Positions 24,801 to 33,470 of a DNA stretch of 64,000 nucleotides are shown here, piece by piece; positions within the stretch are counted from its first letter, which is position 1, and every line of letters starts with the position of its first letter. The notes below the pieces were generated by a model, which saw nothing but the letters and a program-made list of their open reading frames with translations, did no database searches and had not been told where the DNA came from. Both the position numbers and the translations under genes were made by a program. The stretch comes from Vanessa cardui (taxonomy: Eukaryota > Arthropoda > Insecta > Lepidoptera > Nymphalidae): positions 5,299,501 through 5,363,500 of the forward strand of contig NC_061135.1 in assembly GCF_905220365.1 (NCBI RefSeq). Direction: 5' to 3'.

Positions 24801-27800
24801 AGCATCTTGCTGCGGAGGTGGTTCAGTTGGAATAGGGTCTTGACGAGGTTGTGGCATGTCGTAATCCTCGTCGAACTCATCACCACTTTGGACTGGGCTA
24901 TCGGGTCCAGATGTTTCACCCGATCCCGAGTCCGCATATGATTTATCATCATCTGATTCTCTTTCTGGCGTTACATCGCTGTCAGCTTTTTCATCTATGA
25001 CTGGGAATGTTGTCACATCCTTCCATGTGTCTTCAGCAGGTTCTTCATCACACTTTACTTTGATCGTAGCTGTTTTGAGTTTTAATTCCCTTAATACAAA
25101 CGACATTTTTTCTTTTAAGTTTTCATTTGGTTCTTCTGATAATTCTTCCTCAATTTCAGGTTCTTCTTCCAATGTTTTCTGTCTCTCCGCCTCTAGGTGC
25201 GATTGCTGTTCCATTTCTTCTAATTTTTTTAGTTCATAGCAATACCATTCATCTTCAGAATCTATGCTGTCTTCTGTACTTTGGCGTCTAGAAGACACAC
25301 GAGAACCGCTTCTCCATGAATGAGTACTTTTACTATCGTCATCATCGTGCTTATTGGGAATGTCTAAACTTTGTTGTTGTCTTGGTTGAAACTTATTTTG
25401 AATACCTCGAGCACTTTGAATAGATGGACTACGTTCTGAAAATACCATTGATTCTTCAGGAGCTGAGCTGCTGATAATTTCCGGAGGACTTGTTTTCAAC
25501 GGTTTCTTGACCTTTTGATTCACTGAATGACTTGGTTCTTCAGGTATGACTGATTCAGTCTTAGGTGGGGAAGTATCAGATATTTGATCGTCAGAAACGG
25601 ACGAAGATTTGCGTAATCGATATTTGCCCAACGCTCTTGAGACAGCGAATTCTTGGGAGCTCCCATTATATGGTTTATTGTTTTCAGTTATTCCTTCATC
25701 TAAAGAAGCAGCAGCTTTTTTGACATCACCCACAGTTGCAAATAGAGAAGCAGGCCCACTGTTATCATCTTTTAATTCTTCCTCAAAAGGATCTATATTT
25801 GATATATCCGTATCAATATCCAGTTTTTCCAAATCGTTTATATTACCTTGATTCATTTGACTGACACGAGCGAAATGAAAGTCAATATCATCGCTTTTAT
25901 CCCGTGGCAACACTCCACTTTGGAATTTTTCGGTTTCTTCCATAATATTCTCACCATTATCTCCTTCATGAAACTCCGCCCCTTGCTTTTGTAACTCTTG
26001 AATCATTTGTTGCTGTTCGATTATTTCTTGATGATTTACTTTTCTTTGCTTGGGTTTTAGTGGCACTTTTGCAAAAACGTTCCCTTCGTGGGTTGAATCA
26101 GAAAAAACACTATCAGAATCTTCTGACTGGGCACTGGAACGGCCGCCAGACCACTCCGTTTCAGATGTTTCGGGATCCGACAGTGACTGGTGGCTAGCCT
26201 GTTGTTTTCGTCTAGCTTTCTGCAACAAGCCGGACATTGATGCAACTAAATGATATTTTTTCTTTCGTCTTTGAGCCGACAGTATTCTTTCTTTTAAAGA
26301 TTTTTCTTGTTGAGTCTGTTCTACGGTATCTACTCCAGAAGGCAAAGAGTGAGATCTATGCTTTTTTGGTAAGTGTAAATCGGGCAGCCAATGGCTCATA
26401 GAAGACATAGCAGATTTTAAAGAAGACGTTCTTTTTGGTTTTTTTGATTGTTTATCATGTGTTTTTCCTTTTAAGTTAGATGAAATTGATAAATATCCTG
26501 ATTCCGAAACCAATATCCCTGTCGAATCAACATATTGTTCTTTCCTCATTATATTATGATCCAAAGCTTGTTTATCATAATCATCTGGCACGTCATTCAT
26601 AACATTGCCATTTCGTTGGTCATATTGTTGTTGCTTAAAATATTCTTGTTGTAATTGATTTTGAAATTGCTTCCTTTCTGTTATATTCAATGAGTGAGAT
26701 TTTAGACTAGATGTTTCCATTGAACTTGTTGGTGATCTATTACTCTGCCACGAAATCCGATCATCAACAGAAACACGTTTAGGAGAATCATATCGAGTAG
26801 ATGTCGGATAATATGACAATGCGTCAGTTAGATTTCCCGTTGGGTATCCAGCCCGATGATTCTGCGCTTTATATCCATTTTGATGCAAATGAACATCGTT
26901 TGGCCCTACCGTATTTGCTCTTGTCAAAGATTTTTTATTTACATTTGCAGCTGATATAACAACAGTTTGGGCATGGTAACTAGGTTCAGGCGGGTAAGAG
27001 TCAATTATTTGCTTAGGAACCGGCTCCGTAATTTCATTTCTATCTAATAACTCGGAAAAATGTCTATCTTCTGAAAGCATTCCTCTTGGCGTACTATAAA
27101 CTGTAGTAAAAATTGGTTGCCTATTTCCGGCCACCGAGTATATTGAAGGAGCTTCATTTTGGTAATAATATTCTATGTTATTAAGTGTATTTTCATCCGT
27201 TATTGAATATGGAATATCACTTTTTATAAAACTAGAATCCATTTTTTCCTGTAACCTATTTAAATCTATAGTAGTGTCTTTAAAGCTGTCACTTTTTCGT
27301 AAGTTATATTCTCTTTGAGCACTTTTGTCTTCATACTGGTATGAATCCACGAGTGTTTCTAAGTACGGCTTGGAATCTAATTCAAAATTCATTTTTTGAA
27401 CTGACTGTGGGGAAGAAATTCTAGTCTTATGACTTTCATGTACAGAATGACCAATTTTACCCGTTTTGGGGGAACCAGGGCTTTTTTCCAAACTAGACCA
27501 GCCGCTCATTGAAGAAAGTCCGGAATCAGATTTTGCAGCTACTATATTTGTACTATCTCTTTTTACATGTTTAGGAGAAGTCTTAGGAGATTTAGGTGAT
27601 CGAGGGCTCAAACGCATACCTTCTGTTGGTATTGTTGTTGTTAACATTGATGAGTGCGCTGATAACAGTTCATTGTTATTATCGATTGACGAAAATAGTT
27701 GTGTTCCATTAGGAGGTGCTGGGGGTGGAGGACTGGGAGATTTTCGTAATCTATTTCCCTCGAAGTTTATCTCGATAATGTTATCTGCTGGTACAGAATA

Positions 27801-29216
27801 CATTTCATGAACAGATACCGGAGAGTGTTGTTCGGCACTTGTTTTGTATATTTCATTCAATGTTTGAGTTGTACTTTTCGTAGAAAAATAATTTTGTCTC
27901 GTTGCATCGGTTCCTTGATACTGTGTATAATCGAATCTTTCTCTTGATATTGCACTAGGTGATTTTGAAGATTTTGCTGCTATTTCAGCATTAGCTACCG
28001 CTGAACTATATGCTAAACGACCAGTTACGGTCGTATATGGTTCTGTTGTTGTTCTTTCATGTACATATTTTCTTCGAGGAGATAAAGTAGGTGGCAAATA
28101 ATCTAAAGCCCTATCCGTTCCTGAATGTTCGGAAAGAGACAACCTCGATGGTGACTTGTCTCTCATATTATTTTCTTTAGGTATTGTTAAAATAAAATCA
28201 TCGAAACTTTTCATCATGTCATTAATACCCCAGTTATCACCACCACTATACATATTTTTTAACTGCTCGTTTATGATATTCCCATCTTCTACCAATGTTT
28301 TAGCTTCAATATCTCTATCGTGCTTTGCTGTCTTCTTTATTTCCGGACTAAGAAGTCTAGTTTTCAAGTCTTTTAACTCTCTCGAATCTTTATGTAATTG
28401 GGTTGTCAACCTATCTAATTCATGTAATTTATCTACTGTAATTTGATCTATTGTACTTAAGGTAGAGAGATGTACCATATCTCTTTCACTTATACCGGGT
28501 CCACCTTGTAATCCACAGTAATTTTTATAATCACTGGCACTATAAACTTGTCTTGATGTAGTGGGTATGATTTCTACATCAGCTTCTTCTGGTGCTTCCC
28601 AGATCATATCCAATTGTGAAGGTGGTCTTGAATTTTCATCACACACCAAATCTTCTCTATAAGCCTGATTTAAGCTTCTATAAAAGGCCTCATTGGATTC
28701 CATCGTTTCTTCTTGAGAGTCAAGTAGTACAGCACTCCTTCCTATGTCTAAGCCTTCTTCTATACCATCCTCCACCGTACCGTTCCCTAATATTTCTCTG
28801 ATTACCTCTAACCTGGACATAGGATCTCTGGATGTGACAGTGCGACACGCGTAAAAATCAAGAAGAGTCGATATTACACCCTGTTGATCAGCAAGTAATG
28901 ACTCCAGCCTCTCTAATCGATCCCACATCCTTACGTACTCTTGACTAAGTAGGTCAAGAGCTCGCCACGCATATTTTAGTTCGGTTTCCAAGATGTTGAG
29001 ACGTGTTCCAAGACGTTCCATGTAGTCACTGATAATATAATCGCCTGAATATGGAGGAAGATCGGGGGGTAGTGAGAGGGAGCCGAAATCGTCCATATCG
29101 ACCTCGGCATCCCCACTCCCACCGCCCTCGTTTTCCTCCATCACGTCGCTTGCACCTGCTCCAGCATTGTCGTGAATCTCGTGCATCATCTTCTGTATGG
29201 ACAGTGGGTTGGACAT
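12671..29216 (-). CDS. unc-13: unc-13 (Munc13 family), spliced, 3' part outside window
   Basis: Presynaptic vesicle-priming protein of the Munc13/UNC-13 family, which acts at active zones to open syntaxin and prepare SNARE assembly. Seen in the sequence: exons at 29216-24681, 22620-22577, 21195-21105, 19729-19655, 19249-19030, 16260-16140, 15292-15186 or 15041-14935, 13636-13495, 13393-13267 and 12811-12671. All are bounded by AG/GT and phase-compatible, and give 1868 codons without a stop when one of the two 107-nt exons is used. Order: long N-terminal region with coiled coils, C1 zinc-finger domain, linker, C2B calcium/lipid domain. The last exon ends after a VQ residue pair at CAG/GTTAGT. 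Known family members continue from there into the MUN domain, which I could not find between 12670 and 1, so the gene leaves the window. Whether 29216 is the true start or more 5' exons exist upstream is open. Confidence 0.95.
13267..13393 (-). CDS. unc-13: unc-13 C2B domain, second exon
   Basis: 127-nt exon between TATTTTAG and GTAAAC. It completes a Phe codon (TT/C), then reads ECHNSSDRIKVRVWDEDND and LKSKLRQKLTRESDDFLGQ up to TIIE, leaving in phase 0. WDEDND supplies the second set of calcium-binding acidic residues of the C2B domain. The intron to its left is 455 nt, and that to its right only 101 nt. Confidence 0.97.
13495..13636 (-). CDS. unc-13: unc-13 C2B domain, first exon
   Basis: 142-nt exon. 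I place the acceptor at CATGGGCAG/TT so that the split Val codon (G/TT) matches both alternative upstream exons; an alternative TTAG at 13652-13651 would give a wrong phase. It reads ICAQGLIAKDKSGTSDPYVT and VQVSKVKKRTRTMPQELNPV up to KFY, ending at TT/GTTAGT. The KDKSGTSDPY loop carries two of the calcium-coordinating aspartates of C2 domains, and KVKKRTRT is the polybasic strand for PIP2. In the family, C2B raises release probability in response to calcium and phosphoinositides. Confidence 0.95.
13637..14934 (-). other. unc-13 intron after exon 'b'
   Basis: 1298 nt of AT-rich intron. A 124-codon plus-strand frame (14319-14693) with hydrophobic runs has no homology I recognise. Regulatory elements for the exon choice may lie here, but none can be named by eye. 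Confidence 0.7.
14935..15041 (-). CDS. unc-13: unc-13 alternative exon 'b' (divergent copy)
   Basis: 107-nt exon between GGCGGCCAG and GTTTGC, with the same entry phase (AG/G for Arg) and exit phase (ACA G/) as exon 'a'. It encodes RTFNVDPDTHIDSLEQAEQ then ITIEGTSKWSCKIAIT. The last third (GTSKWS-KIAIT) matches exon 'a'; the first two thirds are acidic and different, and resemble the version I associate with fly UNC-13. The intron to the next exon is 1298 nt. It is intact, with no stop and no frameshift, so it looks functional rather than a relic. Confidence 0.92.
15042..15185 (-). other. 144-nt intron between the two alternative exons
   Basis: This short intron separates exon 'a' from exon 'b'. 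It has a usable donor (GTTCGA) and acceptor (GGCGGCCAG), so a direct a-to-b splice is possible in principle but would put the downstream C2B exons out of frame. Mutual exclusion therefore probably depends on regulation or on decay of the double-inclusion transcript; the sequence does not say which. Confidence 0.7.
15186..15292 (-). CDS. unc-13: unc-13 alternative exon 'a' (vertebrate-like)
   Basis: 107-nt exon between GCAACAG and GTTCGA. It completes the Arg codon (AG/A), encodes 35 residues (QVFSIEQEGHSAHMSTVKQ then SVLDGTSKWSAKIAIT) and ends with the G of a Val codon. The SVLDGTSKWSAKI part is close to vertebrate Munc13-1. Phases at both ends are identical to those of the exon at 15041-14935, and the two align without gaps with 14 of 35 residues the same, mostly at the C-terminal end. 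Only 144 nt separate the two exons. Including both (214 nt) or neither would break the frame, so the two are expected to be mutually exclusive. It encodes the segment entering the C2B domain. Confidence 0.92.
15293..16139 (-). other. unc-13 intron before exon 'a'
   Basis: 847 nt, AT-rich, no repeat recognised. With the 144-nt and 1298-nt introns it frames the alternative exon pair. Confidence 0.7.
16140..16260 (-). CDS. unc-13: unc-13 C1-C2B linker exon
   Basis: 121-nt exon between TTTCGCAG and GTACAT. Two bases finish the Arg codon after CLQ, then AAEKSSKHGAEDKANSIITA and MKERMKQRERDKPEIFELI follow, ending with AG of a split Arg codon (phase 2). This is the helical, charged linker that follows the C1 domain in all Munc13 proteins. 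The next exon position is supplied by one of two alternative 107-nt exons. Confidence 0.96.
16261..19029 (-). other. unc-13 intron between C1 and linker exons
   Basis: 2769 nt. Two small GC-richer patches lie at 16300-16380 and 16436-16490; the second is followed by an AATAAA on the plus strand. Around 17460-17900 the text looks like a degraded repeat, but I could not name it. Confidence 0.65.
19030..19249 (-). CDS. unc-13: unc-13 C1 domain exon
   Basis: 220-nt exon between ATTACAG and GTAAGT, entering in phase 0 (AAA Lys, then MHVYKKTLQALIYP) and leaving in phase 1 after CLQ. It holds a complete C1 domain: the spacing H-X12-C-X2-C-X13-C-X2-C-X4-H-X2-C-X7-C is exact (first H in PHNFVLW, last C in LNADC). 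The zinc ligands and the GLLWGIARQG loop with the tryptophan typical of UNC-13 C1 domains are intact, so binding of diacylglycerol/phorbol ester is expected from the family. This recruits and activates UNC-13 at the presynaptic membrane. Confidence 0.97.
19655..19729 (-). CDS. unc-13: unc-13 exon upstream of C1 (25 codons)
   Basis: 75-nt exon, phase 0 at both ends, between ATATAG (19730) and GTAAGT. It reads TMAATKRNAGLTSAV followed by HRATLNDEEL, matching the conserved UNC-13 segment that precedes the C1 domain. An in-frame TAG overlaps the acceptor, so the exon cannot extend further upstream. The polypyrimidine tract is weak (TTGTACTATATAG). The internal ATG at 19726 could serve as the start of a short isoform, but nothing here shows that it does. 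Confidence 0.93.
19730..21104 (-). other. unc-13 intron between the 91-nt and 75-nt exons
   Basis: 1375 nt without recognised genes or repeats. A 61-codon minus-strand frame at 20897-21082 has no splice context. Confidence 0.7.
21105..21195 (-). CDS. unc-13: unc-13 exon, conserved linker before C1 region
   Basis: 91-nt exon bounded by TTTTATTAG and GTAAGT. It enters in phase 2 (one base completes the Gly codon) and leaves in phase 0. It reads HPGDNPFYSNIDSMPDIRP followed by RRKSIPLVSEL, a stretch I recognise as the conserved segment just upstream of the C1 domain in arthropod UNC-13. RRKS is a basophilic-kinase-type site (RRxS), which is inference only. The upstream intron is almost wholly a piggyBac insertion; the branch point and pyrimidine tract lie in the 62 nt between the element and this exon. 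Confidence 0.92.
21646..22059 (-). pseudogene. piggyBac transposase C-terminal remnant
   Basis: A 137-codon open frame carries the late part of a piggyBac transposase (DYYFWILNTTGINA..., a WAWYLLLHIRLND helix). In a neighbouring frame (about 21650-21750) it continues as the C-terminal cysteine-rich domain: CCYVCPSQKELKSKY, then SCTSHICENCH. The cysteine pattern C-C-X2-C ... C-X4-H-X2-C-X2-C-H fits the zinc-binding tail that recognises the element ends. The frame change shows decay. Confidence 0.75.
22128..22245 (-). pseudogene. piggyBac transposase N-terminus, truncated
   Basis: Short frame starting at the ATG at 22245: MAGRLINDEIRQALEINF, then an Asp/Glu-rich run (EENEDEDG) and a stop after about 37 codons. 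An acidic N-terminus of this kind opens piggyBac-family transposases. The catalytic DDD core is not present downstream; the frame stops and the next recognisable part is near the C-terminus. A non-functional remnant. Confidence 0.7.
22577..22620 (-). CDS. unc-13: unc-13 44-nt microexon
   Basis: A small exon after a strong polypyrimidine tract and TTTTAG (22621-22626), ending at AATGG/GTATGA. It enters in phase 0 from the giant exon and leaves in phase 2, reading NGTGGFNEQGGRGN plus two bases that complete a Gly codon with the next exon. The glycine-rich peptide is probably a flexible linker. The alternative frame starting with an ATG two bases in (MAPAVSTSK...) is open but does not fit the phase of the following exon. 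A piggyBac-like element begins only 15 nt into the downstream intron. Skipping this exon would shift the frame. Confidence 0.8.
22621..24680 (-). other. unc-13 intron between giant exon and microexon
   Basis: 2060 nt, very AT-rich, beginning GTAAGT and ending in a clear pyrimidine tract plus TTTTAG. Nothing else recognised. Confidence 0.75.
24681..29216 (-). CDS. unc-13: unc-13 giant N-terminal exon (1512 codons)
   Basis: One uninterrupted coding exon for the long N-terminal half. I start it at the ATG at 29216-29214 (MSNPLSIQKM); the frame is open a few codons further up, but only to a GTG and then a TGA. Visible: acidic Gly/Glu-rich start; predicted coiled coil at about residues 64-122 (leucine/aryl heptads); a second short coil near 259-289; long Ser/Pro-rich, probably disordered stretches; a proline run near residue 495; SP-K repeats near 540; a block HWLPDLHLPKKHR near 944; Glu-rich coiled segment near 1340-1370; acidic Asp/Ser segment near 1420-1455; a basic amphipathic helix KWKLLKALKDRK near 1477-1488. 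The exon ends at GGT/GTAAGT (24681/24680) in phase 0. The frame stays open 15 more codons, but these are intron read-through. Assignment to unc-13 rests on strand, the strong donor and in-frame joining to the next exons. A separate gene here is less likely. Confidence 0.85.
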
Positions 29217-31884
29217 AACATCTCTCACTATGACTCATCCCATATCGTTTTACTTTTAACACTTTTCACATAAAACAGTTCCTTGTAACGGTCAGTTCTT
29301 TTTAAGATCATTTTATCACTTTTAATTTTTAACACACATTGTTTGCTTTAGTTCACTTTTATAACTATTAAAACGTTTCAACACTTTATGTATACTTTGT
29401 ACTTAGACGGAATTAAATTAATTTATCTTTCATCAAAAATATAATATTTAATATTGAAAACTGTAAAACACTTTTCTGAAAGAGACAGAAATGGGTATAA
29501 GTGCCGCTGCTAGTTAACACTGGTTTGTTCATAAACGAATTTATGCACAAGCCAGTAGAAGGAGTGATATAAACCTCATTGAAACATGTAAACTATATTA
29601 TTTTAGTCAAATATCAAAACTATTCTCATTAGCTATATTTCGAGTTATTAAAAATAATTTATTTATAATGTTAGTTTTAAGAGTTGACGTGTTTCTAAAC
29701 GAGGCAGCTAAGCGGTTCGACTAAGATTCCACATGAGCATATAAATCTCAGAGGTGGAAGGCGTTACCTGGTTAAGGAGGGGACGGGATATGAATTAGTT
29801 GGGTAACCAGGTTCAACCACCGCTTCGCTTAGTATGGAGCATAAGGAAAATTGTAATAACATTTACTATTTACTAAATTCGTAAATATTTTGTTTCAAAG
29901 GTATTATTGTCATGACTATCCATTAGACATTATATAAGCTGTAAAAACCGTGTCATCTTGTGGCTAGAGAAAAATTTTCAAATATGTCAAATTTTATATC
30001 AATCGATCAAACGATATCAGAATCTATCAAACTCAAACAGATGTACCCATATCCATTCCATCCTATATTTATGATAAATTGTACTAAACCGGATGAAACT
30101 GATACCTCTACAAACAAAACGAATTGCGAATTATTAATTTGAATAGAATGATTTAAACATCAAATTATAGTATCAAATTCAAATTTTACTGCAATTATTT
30201 ATATAAATAATAATAATAATATATCAAACGTGATATTTGTATCTATATTGACAAATCTCGAATATGACTCCAATAATCAAACATCAACACACACAACTCA
30301 TAACGAGAATACGACAAGTTTTGCGACAGGAAGTTTTAGAACTTAATTGATACTTAGTTAAAATTATTCATTATAAGTAATTACTCCATATATGATATCG
30401 TCGTTACTATGTAATGTTTTATTAATTTAATTATGAATTGCATAATTAAATAGACTCCAGCTGTTAAATGATGGATTGAAATATTCCAAAGTTTTTGTTT
30501 TAATTATTGATATACATAACTCGTCTTATAGGGACGCATTAAGTCAAGTTAGTCGATGACTCAATTTAAAGGTCTTTTACGACCGATGCAAAGTGATCCC
30601 TTAGTAATTGTCTTGCGTCTCACGACACCAAACTAAATTAGTGGCAATGAACTAAGATATAAAGTTTCTAGAATAGCAATCTCCGATTGAAATGGGTGGA
30701 GATTGGCCAAAACCCACTAGAACTTTTACTCAACACTAATTAGATTTGTAGTCTACTTCACAGGGAATATACAAAGAAATAATGTAATTAATTAAATAAT
30801 AATGTAATTAATTATATTGACGCTTTTAATATAGTTTATCGTGGCCATGTGTTTGGATGTGATCCATACGTATAGGATATGATAAGAAAAAAAATTCTGA
30901 TATTACCTAATAAAGTCAGCATGGTAAATAAACATTATATGTAATGCCACTCACCAGCCCCTTGAACATCTAACTCAAGATTAAATATTAATATTGATAA
31001 CCAAATGGGAACTCAATGCAGCATTGATTCTGACCATAGTATCAACTAGGACGCCCTAAGAATTCGTTAATTTTAAAATATTGTGTAACATTTCAATAAA
31101 CCTTTTTACAGTCTTATTCCCCAATATGTATATCGAAGTACTTTTTTTTTTTAATTAATTTATTATTTTCATCATTCTAAAGTGTTAATATAAATATGCA
31201 TTCATAATCTTGTTAAGGTAAAGAGTGTGTTTCACTTATTTGAAATCAATGAATATAAGTTCCAATTGTACAAAACTTTAAACTAAAATAGACGCCATGA
31301 AAGTCTGCTACGGTAAAAATAATTGAACTGAAAAGCAAGTTGAGAAATTAGGTAGTAAATAATGTATAATGCTTCCATTTCGGTCGAGCTATATTTACTT
31401 GGTTGCAGACTGCCCCTTTCGAAGGCAATTTTACTTGTCAGGACTATTTACGGTACGGCTAAATAGATAATGGTTGTAATTTGTATGTATTTGTTACCGA
31501 TATTTTATTTCCTTTGCTTTTTTCACGATTGATTTGATATTGCTTTCTAATCACTACACAAATAAATAAAGAAAGTATTGACTTGCTTTCTGAACTAACC
31601 AACTACTAATATGTCTATCTTTTATATTATATATAGATAAAACAAAAACTGGTATCTAAGTAAATGGTGTTAAAACGAAAAAATATTAGTCTTTTTAAAT
31701 GTTATGTTAATCTATTGAGACTATTTTTTAATATCATCGGTATCTCCCTGGACGGAGGCCTAGTATTGAATTATGAAATAATTGCTCAGGGATCATTCTA
31801 TGTTAGTCGTTTAAGCGAGCTTTGCCCAGAGCTATTTTGGACCTAATTCGTGATGAATATTCCCGAGTGAGACCTGATGCTATC

Positions 31885-31968
31885 GATTGATCTAAACCAA
31901 AAATAGATCCAGTGTCACTGTATATTGATTGGTCTGGACCAAAATTAAGCTAAGTGTCATTATTTTTT
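31885..31968 (+). repeat. Two imperfect 42-bp tandem units
   Basis: 31885-31926 and 31927-31968 share 'gattg-tct-accaaaa-ta' and 'agtgtca-t' in register. A minor local duplication; origin unknown. Confidence 0.5.
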
Positions 31969-33339
31969 CAATTGTTTTTTATATAAATGTCAAATTATTT
32001 TGCTCAATTAAAATTATGATATTTTAATCTGAAGTAGATATTGTATCGAAAATAATACATAATTTCACGTGTATTCGATTTTTTTAAATAACATTTCGCA
32101 GTTTCTGTACCCTGCGTGAGACTCGCCACCATAAATCCACTGTCATGAAAGGTAAATTGTGACTGAAACGCGCCATTAATTTAAAAATAAATTGCTAAAA
32201 ACGTATATTATGTACTACAATAACAGTAGTAAAAAGGATTTGTATGAAATGTACACGCGTAACATTTAAAATTCGAACATTATTTTTTTTATATAGGAGG
32301 CCTTAAATAAACACACTTAGGTGGGAGATTACCGATTTTATGTATGAATAAATAAATGTAGTATCATGTATTATTGACTATGTATAAATAATAACATATC
32401 GTATAACAAAGCTAACGCACAAAGAGCTTCCTTTAACGGAAACAAATACATCCTGTATTTATTATTTTGCTATTAAAACAAATATTGAAATAAGATATGC
32501 TGTAAATACAGCCTATAATTATTGTTACTTTGTTGTATTTGCGCATCATATACTATAAACACACACATATAAATATACATATTGATTGTGTTGTACATAC
32601 ATACATATAAGCTTAACATTTTTTTAAACCATGAACCTATACAATCTTGTTTGTGACACACTTGAAAATACTAACTCAATAGTTGGTTGAAAAAGTTAGC
32701 CAAAAATTTCAGTTACCGAAAAGGTACCAATCACCTTTGAATATATAGCCAACGCTTGCCAAGTTCCGCCACATCAATGTAGTACAAATGGACTACAGAT
32801 TATTATGGAAGGGTGGCTGAGAAAGAAAATGCAGCTGTTGGCAACCGTTCAAACATGGGACCAGATGTTGCCGAAGACTAGATTGTTTCAAAGCTGCGGT
32901 TTAATAAACCCGTTTGACGTCTCACCCTACTCTGTGACCTTTTTGATGTATCAAAATACTTCCGAAATATAGTCAATCAGCTATTTTGGATATATCACTA
33001 AACTATAGAGTACTACTACGTTTGTAAATGTGTTATATTACCGTATTACCGCCAAGACCCAAAGCTCTCAAAACGATTATGAAAAATGAGATGTCGTGTA
33101 TGCCTCAGAAGTAACTCAAGTGTTATAAATCACAACCTCAAGAGCGCCTCATACAAATATGTATAAGTAGACATATCGCAATTTAGATATATTCACGTTA
33201 GATTCTGAATTACCTACTACAGAATGAAATGAACAAACCACGAACTAACATATATAAAATTTTGGAAAAGTACAAAAACATTTCTTATCGCTTACTAATA
33301 TTATCGAAAGCCAAAAAGGTTCAGAGTTGAGAGCATTTG

Positions 33340-33470
33340 AAATGTGAATGTTAAAGATTGCGAGTTAAAACTCTGGCAAGCACCACTTGATATTAATGTG
33401 CTAAATTTTTATTAAAAATTCATCTCGTGTTCAGCAGCGAAGTCCTTCTATGTGCATGACCATAGCCGAG
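33340..33470 (-). repeat. Degenerate SINE fragment
   Basis: It shows 'gcaagcaccacttgatatta', 'aattcatctcgtgttcagca' and 'gcgaagtcc', a diverged minus-strand copy of the CAA-headed SINE 3' half. Confidence 0.5.

Noticed and set aside
27466..27810. 114-codon plus-strand frame
   Set aside because: It lies entirely antisense to the unc-13 giant exon; a shadow frame.
29217..29228. Extending the giant unc-13 exon to a start at 29228
   Set aside because: The codon there is GTG, preceded within a few codons by an in-frame TGA; the first ATG in frame is 29216.
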